64,000 bases of DNA, taken from positions 5,699,137-5,763,136 of the forward strand of contig NW_004454173.1 in NCBI RefSeq assembly GCF_000283155.1. The letters are read 5' to 3'. Source of the stretch: Ceratotherium simum simum (lineage: Eukaryota; Chordata; Mammalia; Perissodactyla; Rhinocerotidae). The translations under genes were made by a program, and so were the position numbers. Numbering within the stretch: position 1 is the stretch's first letter; every line of letters begins with the position of its first letter. Below the pieces are notes generated by a model. It searched no databases. It saw nothing but the letters and a program-made list of their open reading frames with translations, and was not told the origin of the DNA. This document shows positions 48,708-58,529 of the stretch, in pieces.

Positions 48708-48905
48708 GATTTTATTTATTTATTTTTCCCCCAAAGCCCCAGTAGATAGTTGTATGTCATAGTTGCACATCCTTCTAGTTGCTGTACGTGGGACGCGGCC
48801 TCAGCATGGCCGGAGAAGCGGTGCGTCGGTGCGCGCCCGGGATCCGAACCCGGGCCGCCAGCAGCGGAGCGCGCGCACTTAACCGCTAAGCCACGGGGCT
48901 GGCCC
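48708..48905 (-). mobile_element. ERE SINE, short form, near-consensus (young)
   Basis: Reversed (ATTT)n tail, CAGTAGATAGTTGTATGTCA and a head with all CpG sites kept (GCGCGCGCACTTAACCGC). A perfect 17-bp duplication (TACACCAACTTTTTAAA) lies at 48691-48707 and 48906-48922. Confidence 0.96.
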
Positions 48906-49234
48906 TACACCAACTTTTTAAATATGGAGAAAAAAAATCACAAAAATGTTCATTTTATGCCGTAATAAAAATACTAAGTACTTAAAAAGTCAGAAATGGG
49001 ACCTTCATGAATGGGTAAACCAATTCATAAGTATGTCCTAATTTTGAGATTTCATTCTAAACATCACATCAGGAAGCTAATTATACACACTCAAGTGAAC
49101 CCTTGACGAAAGAAAACACCTTTCAACTATCATTCTTCCATTCTGCTATTTATGGCTCTACTTTACTGGTCCACAAAAAACTTTTCCAGACAGTTTTCCC
49201 AAGTCTAAAAATTTTTACAGATATTAGAACTCAC

Positions 49235-50400
49235 CTCAGTAATACTTGGGGATATTTGTCACGGAGACGTCCTGTTTTCTTCAAACCAACTGCCAAAAAC
49301 AAAAACCCCATAAATTATTAAATCACTCATCCATTTTCCAGCCTGGAGCCCCACCAACAGAGCAACAGGGTTCAAACAGAGGTATTACAAGGATAATTTT
49401 AAGCAGCTATCCAGATCAGTGTGATTAGGTCACTCAACAGAAATACCAACATACGATTCACTTTCTTAATAAGTAATTTTGAGAAACATCACTGTGATTA
49501 ATGAAAAACTCATTCGGCTTTAATTAAGATGTTCTTATTGAGTAAATTTAGTCAATGTGGATTATCCACAATATTTTACGTTTTCTTAATTATTTCATTC
49601 TTTAAAACAACTTGCCAGTTAATGCCCCTGTTCCACCATTTCCAACGTGTTTTTGTTGTATTTAACAGAACACAAGACTTGACTAACAGCACACCACCAA
49701 CGGCCGCCCAGAGCCAAGTCCTCCCGGGCGGTCCTTTTATCTGAGGTGTTCGCGCACCGTCCGAGGTCAGGGCGCGCGGGCCTCGGGCCGGGCACCCAGG
49801 GCGCTCCGCCGCTTCTCTGACCCGGCCGCGCGAGCGGCACGCGGACACGCCCCCACGCAGGGCGACCGACTCAGAACCCGGCCTCCCCGTCCGCGGGAAG
49901 GAGGCGCCACAGCCCGAGGCCCTCGGCCGGAGAACCGGACAGGCTCCCAAGCCCGCTTCCGAAGGGCGGAGGAAGTGCTCGGAGAGGAGCACAATCCAAG
50001 ACATCTCTCACTCCCTCGACAGGAGCCCAAAGCATGGGCCCGGAGAGAGACGTGCGCGTCCCTCCACCTCCTTCCCTCTGGCGGCGGGAGCGGAGGCCTC
50101 GCCCCCTTCAGCCCGGCCCCCATCCCCGCCCCGCCGCCCCGATAAGCCTCTGTCCATGGCTGCCGCGCGGCCCCTCCACTTCCGGTGCCGGCGCCGCCAG
50201 AGCTGCGCCATCCCCCAGTCCCTCGGACAACCAGAGCTTCCAACTGACCTTCTGACAGGTCCGTGGCTCCTCCGACCTTCCCCAGGTGCTGTCCTGCAGG
50301 GAACGCTGAATGGGTGCCGCACTAAGATGAATCTACGGGACGAAGACGCCGCTTTCGTCTTGCCAGAAACATAAAATGCGCTAGAGCTGCGGCCACCGCT
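49235..50400 (-). ncRNA. PSMA3-AS1: Candidate 5' part of an antisense lncRNA (PSMA3-AS1 type)
   Basis: By recall of human 14q23, a minus-strand lncRNA starts head-to-head with ARID4A and runs back into PSMA3. Two minus-strand exon candidates fit. First, an exon starting near 50400 and ending at 50249, with donor AG|GTCAGT. Second, a 55-base exon at 49289-49235 with acceptor GTTTTTGTTTTTGGCAG and a strong donor GAG|GTGAGT. No long conserved reading frame joins them. The exon structure is inferred from splice motifs alone and the transcript's 3' end is not located. Confidence 0.4.
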
Positions 50401-50520
50401 GCCCAGACAAAATGGCGCCGAGAAGCCGGTTTAGCGCAGGCGCCTTGGAGAGATCCTGCCCCGCCCCCGTGCAAGTTCTGGCCGCAGCTCCGGGTTCGGT
50501 TTCCATGGGACACTTCACCG

Positions 50521-50799
50521 CCAATCCTCGTGCCGAACTGCTCTTCCTGACCCCTCCACGTACCAATCAGTGCTCAGTCAAGCACATCCGGAGTCGTCTC
50601 TACCAATCATCTCTCAGGACTTGCTTACTCAATACCAGAGTCTCCAGTAACGTTAGCCTTCGAACACAGCCAATCATAAGTGGAAGATGTCCTACCTGCT
50701 GTTTTTCGCACCAATCCGGGAAGTTTCAGAGCTACATCCAATGAGGACGGCAGGTAGCGAGCTCCAATCCGAAGCTGTTCGGCGTCATGAGCAGCCAAT
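50521..50799 (+). promoter_or_regulatory. Array of eight CCAAT boxes
   Basis: CCAAT occurs on the plus strand at 50521, 50563, 50603, 50670, 50711, 50738, 50764 and 50795, spaced 42, 40, 67, 41, 27, 26 and 31 bases. Several have the wider NF-Y form (ACCAATCA, GCCAATCA, GCCAATGG). The cluster sits between the YY1-like site and the presumed ARID4A exon 1. Confidence 0.85.
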
Positions 50800-50839
50800 G
50801 GGAGTTCGTGTAGAAGCGAGTCTGCTCAACAGCTTGTTA

Positions 50840-50991
50840 TTTGGTGGATTGTGGCAGTAAATCGGGCGAGTGGGGAACCGGGCGCAGGAACTGCCGCCGC
50901 GGCCGGGAGTGGTGCTGCCCAGACGGGGGCCCACGGGGGTCAGTGAAGCGGAGAAGTCGGGAGCTGACAGCGCGCACTTCGCCCGCAGTTG
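50840..50991 (+). other. ARID4A: Candidate ARID4A non-coding exon 1
   Basis: Immediately after the CCAAT array. A possible donor TTG|GTAGGT lies at 50991/50992. The exon that carries the start codon has its own acceptor at 52000, so at least one upstream 5' UTR exon must exist. The true one could also lie in the assembly gap. Confidence 0.35.
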
Positions 50992-51456
50992 GTAGGTGGG
51001 GAGAAGGGAGGCGGGGGACCCTGAATGGACAAGGGGGTAGTAGCAGCTGGTGCTGCTGCCCGGGGTCCCGGCGCGGTTGGAGGCTCTGGAGGCGAGGAGG
51101 GAGTGCGAGGCCAGGGGCGCGGCGAGCGCAGGGGAAGGGGCAAGTCGTGGGGCAGCGGCAGCAACTGCAGGAGCCGCCGCCGCAGCCGCCGCCTCGGCCG
51201 CTTGCTTCCCGGGTTCCCCGGGAAAATGGCTGTGGGGCTGGCCGCGCCGCTAAGTTTGCTTCCGCGCGGGGAGGAGCGGGCAGCCTGCAGGAGCCGGCCC
51301 CCAGCTCCGCGGCGCGTCCTCGGCTGCAGAGTCCGCGGCAGGACCCCGGAGGCTGGGGGCTCGTTCCGCTACGGGCTGTACAAAAAGTTGAGGCGGGCGC
51401 GGGAGGAGGCGGCGGCTGCCGCTGTGCGGCTCCCCTCCCCTCGCCTCCCACACCCT

Positions 51457-51777
51457 NNNNNNNNNNNNNNNNNNNNNNNNNNNNNNNNNNNNNNNNNNNN
51501 NNNNNNNNNNNNNNNNNNNNNNNNNNNNNNNNNNNNNNNNNNNNNNNNNNNNNNNNNNNNNNNNNNNNNNNNNNNNNNNNNNNNNNNNNNNNNNNNNNNN
51601 NNNNNNNNNNNNNNNNNNNNNNNNNNNNNNNNNNNNNNNNNNNNNNNNNNNNNNNNNNNNNNNNNNNNNNNNNNNNNNNNNNNNNNNNNNNNNNNNNNNN
51701 NNNNNNNNNNNNNNNNNNNNNNNNNNNNNNNNNNNNNNNNNNNNNNNNNNNNNNNNNNNNNNNNNNNNNNNNNNNNN
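51457..51777. other. Assembly gap (321 N)
   Basis: An unbroken run of N inside the GC-rich ARID4A 5' region. Open frames drawn across it are artefacts. Confidence 1.
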
Positions 51778-52000
51778 GGGGGCCGCTGGCGAGCTCCGGG
51801 CCGGCGCGGCAGCCCTCTGGCGCCCGCGGGGCGCCCGCTGTCCCCTCGGCTCCTGCGTCCTGGCCGCCCTCCGAGGGATCGGAGCCCTCCGCTCGGGAGG
51901 GTTCTGCCCCTCCCCGCCGGCGTTTGTTTACTTTCTTTACCCGGTCGCTCCCCTCTGTTGACTGATTCTGTGCCTGTCTCTCCCCTCCCCGTGGTTCTAG

Positions 52001-52057
52001 CGACGGAGAAGAAAGCTCGCTGAGCTGGAACCCCACAGATCACCCGTAAAAATGAAG
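52001..52057 (+). CDS. ARID4A: ARID4A exon with start codon (residues 1-2)
   Basis: A pyrimidine-rich acceptor CCGTGGTTCTAG ends at 52000. 51 bases of 5' UTR precede ATG at 52052 in the context GTAAAAATGA; donor GTAAGT at 52058. Confidence 0.88.
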
Positions 52058-55000
52058 GTAAGTGGAGTCGTCGCCGCTCTGAGCCTCGTGCCCTGGACGC
52101 TGCCTGTCGTGAGGCTGGTGCTGTGGAATGTCATTTTTTTTTTTTTTTTTTTGCGATTCAAAATTGATTCCTCTGCTAAGCAGCGCTTTCTGAAAATGAG
52201 GACGCGTTGAATGGGTGAGAAATGATCATGGTGTCTAAAAGCTGTCAGTTCGGCCCCTCTCTAAGCAGTTAGCACTTGGGAAAGGCGAGTGCAGCCCTTC
52301 CATTGTTGTCCATTGGGCTAGTATTTTTAAACACTTCCTGTGTTGGCAGCAACCTTTGCAGAAGTAAAGCTTTTGTCCTGCTTTGGTTCTTTGGGGGATT
52401 TTTTGAATTTTTTTTTCTTCCTCAGTGCGAGTGCGATTTTCTAAGGAAGGAATATGTGGATTGTGTAAGGGAGATATAATTTCTTTTGGGGATAAAATGA
52501 AATTATGTGTCTAAAATACTTGAAGTTAAACTAAAACTAAGTATTAATACTTAGTTTTTGTTAAGTTGTTATGGTAGATATTTTTAGACATATGCAACTT
52601 AAAAAAATACATATTCTTGTGAAGACAGCTAATATTGCAAAGATCCTATGAGATGGTTAAAGGGAAAGGAAAATACAGCATTCTGTAGTGCTGTGGCATT
52701 GAATGTTTCAGGTCAATCAAAGGGATTTTTCAATTTGCATTATTTGTAAATGCACTGACTTTAAAAGGTAGTTGATTCCTTACTAATTAGTAAATTTCAA
52801 TGTATTAAGCTCTGAAATATAGCATTTTCCCAAACTTTCTCTTGTTTTCCTATCTCCCTGAAGTGACACATGTAACCTTCTTTAATGTTACTTAGGAAAC
52901 CTTAGTGGAAAATGAAAAATCATTTTCTACTTTCTAAAGTGTACACTGTTGCCTTTGCATTTAGCAGTGTGAAATCAAGCTTATTTGAATACACTTAACT
53001 TTTGAAAAAAATGGGTAAAACAACAGACTGAGATAGCAATCATTCTGTTACTGTCAAGATTAAAATGAGTGGTAGAACAAAATTTCTCCTATCTTTTAAT
53101 GTATCATTCTGATCATGGCCGGTTGCTAAAAGTAGATGTTTCTTAGTAAAGCTTATTTTTTTAAATATATACCAAGAAGATTAATGTAATAATCTGGGTA
53201 TAGCTACAAGTCTTGAGCCGTCAGTTCATATCTCTGTGTTTATCAGCTGGATTTAGACTTAAACCTTTAAAATATAGCTTTTAGCCAATGATTTTTCCAA
53301 ATAATGCTCTCCTTTTCAAAAGGATTCGCTTCATTTCTTATCTGTACTGTTATACTGTATCCAAAAAGATGTTGCCTTTATGTAGCTATATTAATAAACA
53401 TTTAATTATGTATTGTTAGTGTTAATTTTAATAGCAATATTTCTTTTAATTCCAAAAGAAAATTTTTGAGAAGCCATAATTAAATAACTTAAAGTTTTAT
53501 GAGAACTTAATATGAATATAACTTTTTCTGTTTTTTCTTATCTTTTCATTTCTTAAATAAATTGTAGAATTATTGAAACATTTTGTATCTGGATGAAAAA
53601 ACATATTTCCCTACTGATATCTTCCAGTTACAACTTAAAATGTTTTATGTTATCAGGGTATAGTTTATTAAATAAAGCATTGTTAATAAAGTGTTTGCTT
53701 TAGGGATATTTTTCAAATTATCAATGATATTACTAAGCAGATAATATTAAGGTTCTTATTACTTTAAATACCCAACCTTTTAATTAGACTTGAGGTTGGA
53801 GTAGGGAAAATAGTAGTGACATTCACATTTTATGTTCCTTTCATCAGGCGGCGGATGAGCCTGCCTACCTGACAGTGGGAACTGATGTCAGTGCCAAGTA
53901 CCGAGGTGCCTTCTGTGAGGCAAAAATTAAGACTGTGAAAAGACTGGTAAAAGTTAAGGTAATTTTTTTTTTTTAATGCAACAACTTTATTAAGTCTGGA
54001 TTGAAGAGAATTGGGGAGGGGGAGACTGCAAATCAGCATTTTATTTATTGAATCATTACTGTGTGGAAGCACTGTTATATATGAAAGTATAAGAAGAGCA
54101 CGTTAAAGAAAGCACTTGTTCCAAAATGCTTCTATGAAAGTACCATGCTCATACTTCCTATCATTTGGACCTTTCTGGTCTGTGGTAGCATGCTTACCTA
54201 GGCTATCTATTTTCTTCCTTTTCATGATGTTCACGTAGAGATGATTTCAAGTGATTTAAGAAAAACAATGCAGTGGGAATTATGTTTTCAAGACAGCATC
54301 AAAAATGATTTAAGAATTTTACTTTTAAGATGCTTTTATGAGTAGAAAAAAAGTTAACACATTATTCCTGTACCATGTTTGGAAATACTGAAAAGTACTG
54401 GAGGATGAATACCCGTAGCTTACCTCTCAGAAATACTATTAACATTTTTGTGTTTCCTTCTAGTAATTTTCCTATATAAATGTTTTTAATAGTCTTAGTT
54501 ACTTAGATTACAAGAGTAATCCATACATATTATAAACTTTTTTAACCTTATAGAGCTATATAATAAAGTTCAGCAAATCCTCTTTGATACTGTGCCAAAG
54601 AGATTTGATGTAGTCTATCAGATTTTGTGCTGTGCCTGTCACAGCAGTGTTGTTGTTGTTGTTATTGTTATTATTGTATCATGCTGCATTTTCAGTTTTG
54701 CAATTTGCTTTTCACTTATATATCTGATCTTTTCCTACAAAAATTAAGCACCATGAGAGGAGGAAATGTTTGACTTGTTCTATCCCTAACACCTAGAATA
54801 GTGCCTGATACATAATGGGCACTCAAAATATGTTGAATGAATAAATGAACTAGAGCAGTGGTTCTCAAAGTGTGGCCCTGGACCAGCAGCATCAGCCTCA
54901 CCTGGGAATTTGTTTAAAATGCAGATTCTCAGGCCCCCACCTCAGACCTACTGAGTCAGAAACTCTGGCAGTGGAGTCCAGTAATTGTGTGTGTTTTTTT

Positions 55001-57446
55001 TTTTATAAGTTTTATTTATTTTTTTTTCTTTTTTCTTTTGTGAGGAAGATCAGCCCTGAGCTAACATCCATGCTAATCCTCCTCTTTTTGCTGAGGAAGA
55101 CCGGCTCTGAGCTAACATCCATTGCCAATCCCCCTTCCTTTTTCTCCCCAAAGCCCCAGTAGATAGTTGTATGTCATAGTTCCACATCCTTCTAGTTGCT
55201 GTATGTGGGACGCGGCCTCAGCATGGCCAGAGAAGTGGTGCCTCAGTGTGCGCCCGGATCCGAACCCAGGCCGCCAGCAGCGGAGCGCGAGCACTTAACC
55301 GCTAAGCCACGGGGCCGGCCCCTGTGATTGTGTTTTAATAAGCCCTCCAAGTGTTTCTGATGCATGTTGAAGTTTGAAAGCCATTGAACTAGAGGAGTGT
55401 GATTTGTGTGGTAGATAAATAGGTTTGTCTGTCATTATTATAAAAGATCTGTTTAAATGTTGATCTGCTGGTGAAACTTTGCTTTAAGTGTTATTAGAAT
55501 ATCATATGACATTCGTTTCTTATTTGTTCCATAATAGCCTTTTTACTATATTAGCTATATAGGATTTGATTATTAAATATTTACTTGGAATTCTTTGAGA
55601 CTTTTAATTTTGTTAGTATTAAGGCTCTTAAATATTTATTTACTTAATTTAAAATCAATATAACGATTGTTTGGGGAAGTCTTACCATACATACATTACC
55701 TAAAATTTGAATTTTATTTGGGTATTTGCTCTATTTGGATGATGACCCTGTATATTTGGGAGGATCAGTAGTAGAAAGGAGCACTTATTTATAACTGAAC
55801 TGTGTAACGTGATTATTATTCGGGTTTACTTTATAAAGGACGGAAAGAGTTCTGGTTTTAATTTGTTTACCTTGCATGTAGGCAATAAAGTTTGATATTT
55901 TTTTTTATATACTTGTTGACAGTTAGAACCTTTTATGACATACTGATAAAAAGCAATGAAGGCAGTTTTAAGCTTTCACAGTAATCACTACAAATTATAA
56001 ATCTTTTGTAGTTCATTAATTCAGCAAACATTTATTAAGTGTCTAATATGTAGTGACACTTGCTAACTGCTGGGGGTGTAGTGATGAAGGAGGACTTTAG
56101 TCCTCAAGGAGCTCACAGTTAATGAGAGAGACAGTAAACATAAATACAAGACAATGTAATAAATATTGAAACAGACGTAACCACAAGATGCTAAGAAAGT
56201 ATAGATTAAAGACGTTGTTGTTAGTGTTACTGTAAATGTATTGTTTTAAACTAACATGCAAATTATTGTACAAAAATGTTTTCCAGGTACTCCTGAAACA
56301 AGACAATAGTACACAATTGGTGCAAGATGACCAAGTAAAGGGTCCTTTAAGAGTACGTATGTTCTACAGTTTAAAATATGAAATGATGAATCATAAATCC
56401 ATACAGTAATTTATTGAATTTTAAATTTGTAGATATACTTTTAAAATTTTATAAGAATGTTAATCAGAAAGCATATATAAAAATGAGATGTGTAATTAGT
56501 ATAAATTATGATATCACAATGCCTGTATCCTTAGTTTAAGAATGTTAAACATTTTACAGAAGAGTAATTTAATATACATAAACATGAGTTTTCAGCCACC
56601 TTTTGTTAGGAATTCTTGGATTGAATACCTCACATTGTTTTTTACATTGTTGCCATGGATGTTTAGCCTGCTAAGTTATATACTAGTATCATGGGTCTGA
56701 ATCTTCTGTTGTTAATTCATCAAGTAAACTATGTTGACTTCATAATTCAGTTTAATGAATACCTGTATTATGTTCTCCATCCATTTCTGGCCATTTGTTT
56801 ATGTAATAAATCTTTGTTATGTCAGAGTACCACTTCGGTTAATATCTGATATACAAAGGTCTGGAAGCTGAAAGAAGGTCAACTGGTCCATCCCTCTCTC
56901 CAGGTGAACCTTTATCTAAAAGGTCCCTTAAATAGGAATGCTGAATTCAATATTCAATATTTCTGTGAAAGAAAATTGAAGCTGTTTTTGCTGTCTTACA
57001 GTATTTCGGTTCTTACATTCCACAGTTTTCTTTAAGGCAATGTGATGTAGTAAAACAGCTCTGAAGTAAAACTTAAGACACTGAGTTCTCATCCTGGACT
57101 CCGCAGATTGTCTTTCTGAGCCGCAATTTTCAATTGTATAAAGTTGGAATGATAATAACTACCTTAGTTATGCCAAAGCATTTTGGGGCTCAAATTGTGT
57201 GATAAATATATGAGCACTAGAAATGATAAAGATTTAAGCCAGCGTAAGGTAGAATTATCATAAGTATTATTGTTTTTTTTACCCAGGTCATATAGTTGGT
57301 GGGAGTGATTTAGTTTGTTTAAATTCGATAATGAAATTTCGATGTTGTGTTTTAGGTTGGGGCTATTGTTGAAACAAGGACGTCTGATGGATCCTTTCAG
57401 GAAGCTGTCATCAGCAAGTTGACAGATGCTAGCTGGTATACCGTGG
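52052..57446 (+). CDS. ARID4A: ARID4A 5' part (AT-rich interaction domain 4A, RB-binding), cut by window end
   Basis: Four coding exons join in frame: 52052-52057, 53848-53958, 56287-56352 and 57356-57446. They give 91 residues and one base of the next codon. The product starts [20 protein letters not shown] and reaches LTDASWYTV, matching the ARID4A N-terminus. This part forms the N-terminal Tudor-like domain. In the whole protein of about 1,250 residues, a further RBB1NT region, the ARID DNA-binding domain, a chromo-barrel domain and an LxCxE RB1-binding motif follow, none of them in this window. The protein acts in the nucleus with RB1 and the SIN3-HDAC corepressor. The next exon was searched for to position 64000 and not found. 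Nothing suggests a pseudogene: introns are present and all splice sites are GT-AG. Confidence 0.95.
52058..53847 (+). other. ARID4A: ARID4A intron after the start-codon exon
   Basis: AT-rich, no ERE, a T-run at 52134-52152. No further exon or named repeat seen. Confidence 0.6.
53848..53958 (+). CDS. ARID4A: ARID4A exon, residues 3-39
   Basis: Acceptor TTTCATCAG and donor GTAATT. Encodes [20 protein letters not shown] and onward to VKRLVKVK, the first strands of the Tudor-like domain. Confidence 0.95.
54735..54852 (+). repeat. L2 3' end fragment
   Basis: AAGCACCATGAGAGGAGGAA, CCTAACACCTAGAATAGTGCC, GGCACTCAAAATATGTTGAATG is the terminal L2 pattern. Confidence 0.75.
54853..55398 (+). mobile_element. 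MER5A-like hAT element split by an ERE
   Basis: The left half begins CAGTGGTTCTCAAAGTGTGG and runs to GTGGAGTCCAGTAATTG. The right half resumes TGTTTTAATAAGCCCTCCAA and ends TGAAGTTTGAAAGCCATTG, the inverted terminus of the start. The ERE at 54994-55322 lies between them. Confidence 0.85.
54994..55322 (-). mobile_element. ERE SINE, long form, inside MER5A
   Basis: Reversed T-rich tail, double CTAACATCCAT block, CAGTAGATAGTTGTATGTCA, head with CCACGGGGCCGGCCCC. The host is duplicated imperfectly around ATTGTGTGT / ATTGTGTTT. Confidence 0.94.
56010..56200 (+). repeat. Ancient interspersed repeat fragment (family unnamed)
   Basis: ATTCAGCAAACATTTATTAAG, TGCTGGGGGTGTAGTGATGAA, AAGGAGCTCACAGTTAATGAG and CAGTAAACATAAATACAAG follow the best-preserved order of the repeat seen also at 690, 21965 and 40607. 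Confidence 0.6.
56287..56352 (+). CDS. ARID4A: ARID4A exon, residues 40-61
   Basis: Acceptor TGTTTTCCAG and a less common donor GTACGT. Encodes [20 protein letters not shown] then LR. Confidence 0.95.
57045..57215 (+). repeat. MIR fragment in ARID4A intron
   Basis: GTGATGTAGTAAAACAGCTC, TGAGTTCTCATCCTGGACTC, GAGCCGCAATTTTCAATTGT and TGGAATGATAATAACTACC fit the forward MIR order. Confidence 0.65.
57356..57446 (+). CDS. ARID4A: ARID4A exon, residues 62-91
   Basis: Acceptor GTTGTGTTTTAG and donor GTAAGT. Encodes [20 protein letters not shown] then [10 protein letters not shown], and ends one base into the next codon. Confidence 0.95.
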
Positions 57447-57753
57447 GTAAGTAGTTAAGTAATTCAGTACATAGGATTTGATTTGGGGGTTGCATATACC
57501 TCTATTTTGTAAATACACTGAATCATTTTGTTGGCAGAGAAATATGTATTCTTTCTTGTCAATTTATGTCATATAGTTGGCTAAAATTTTAATGACGCCC
57601 TGCTGATAACGAAAATAATTCTCTCTTAACAGTACTTTGGCCACTTGTGGCCATTTCATCCAAGAATATACTTCTTTTTTAGGTCACCTTGATATTTGTA
57701 TTCAAGAAAGTTAATTATATGGTTATTTTTCTTCCATAAGAAAAGTCAGTACA

Positions 57754-57989
57754 GGGCTGGCCCCGTGGCTTAGCGGTTAAGTGCGTGCGCTCCGATGCAG
57801 GCTGCCCGGGTTCGGATCCCGGGTGCGCACAGACGCACTGCTTCTCCAGCCATGCTGAGGCCGCGTCCCACATACAGCAACTGGAAGGATGTGCAACTAT
57901 GACTTACAACTATCCTTTGGGGCTTTAGGGGAAAAATAAATAAATAAAAAATTAAAAAAAATAAATAAATAAAAAAAATAGAAAAAAAA
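57754..57989 (+). mobile_element. ERE SINE, short form
   Basis: Head GGGCTGGCCCCGTGGCTTAG, B box GGGTTCGGATCC, AAAT-rich tail. A perfect 16-bp duplication (AAGAAAAGTCAGTACA) lies at 57738-57753 and 57990-58005. Confidence 0.95.
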
Positions 57990-58163
57990 AAGAAAAGTCA
58001 GTACAACTTAGTATTGTAAATAATCAGCCTTGTTTACCTTTTCTGTAATTACAGTTAAGGTTGCACAGTTGCGATCTTTTATTGTGTTGCTGCCTGTTTC
58101 ATATAAGGGTAATACAGACGTTACCACAGAATTTAAAGACTTAAAAAATTTCTAGCCAGAGTA

Positions 58164-58185
58164 GATCACCTAGGCCTAGGTGATC
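58164..58185. repeat. Perfect 22-bp palindrome in ARID4A intron
   Basis: The left arm GATCACCTAGG (58164-58174) is followed directly, without a spacer, by its exact reverse complement CCTAGGTGATC (58175-58185). The symmetry stops at the next base on each side. Confidence 0.97.
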
Positions 58186-58274
58186 ATAACTTAGTTTTTG
58201 ATGTTTGATACAGTCAGGGCTTTCTTAGTAATACCTTTCAAGAAAGATATATGTGCTATTAATGTGAATGCATT

Positions 58275-58519
58275 ATTTTTTGTGTGTGTGTGAGGAAGAT
58301 CGGCCCTGAGCTAACATCTGCCAATCCTCCTCTTTTTGCTGAGGAAGGCTGGCCCTGGGCTAACATCCGTGCCCATCTTCCTCCACTTTATATGGGACGC
58401 GGCCACAGCATGGCTTGACAAGCGGTGCGTCGGTGCACGCCCGGGATCTGAACTGGCGAACCCTGGGCCGCCGCAGCGGAGCGCGTGCGCTTAACCATTT
58501 GCGCCACCTGGCCGGCCCC
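58275..58519 (-). mobile_element. ERE SINE, type B
   Basis: Reversed (GT)n tail, CTAACATCTGCC, CTTTATATGGGACGCGGCC and head reading GGGCCGGCCAGGTGGCGCAA. Flanked by TGAATGCATT (58265-58274) and TGAAAGCATT (58520-58529). Confidence 0.94.
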
Positions 58520-58529
58520 TGAAAGCATT

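Larger units (their letters stand above)
49690..52010. promoter_or_regulatory. ARID4A: CpG island with ARID4A/antisense bidirectional promoter
   Basis: Very GC- and CpG-rich from about 49690 to the ARID4A exon 2 acceptor, broken by the assembly gap. No TATA box at the likely starts. At 50407-50416 AAAATGGCGC matches the core of a YY1 site (AANATGGCG), often found at housekeeping start sites. No EREs between 48905 and 54994. Confidence 0.8.

Noticed and set aside
48750..48965. A peptide-like pattern (MYVI.AHPSSC.MWD) recurring in many frames, e.g. at 13382, 15495, 26529, 33669, 41996, 48750 and 60397
   Set aside because: It is the same translated segment of the reversed ERE SINE each time, not a protein family.
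49767..50322. Minus-strand open frames of 104 and 158 codons in the CpG island
   Set aside because: Arg/Gly/Ala/Pro-rich translations typical of CpG islands. They overlap each other in different frames and have no recognisable domain. More likely non-coding first-exon sequence of an antisense RNA.
50412..50744. 110-codon plus-strand frame starting at the ATG of the YY1-like motif
   Set aside because: It spans the CCAAT array, whose translation gives repeated NQ/YQS-type residues. Promoter DNA, not a gene.
50837..52043. Long open frames on both strands of the GC-rich region, up to 399 codons
   Set aside because: They run straight through the 321-base N gap, and GC-rich DNA has few stop codons by base composition alone. 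They have no splice or domain support.
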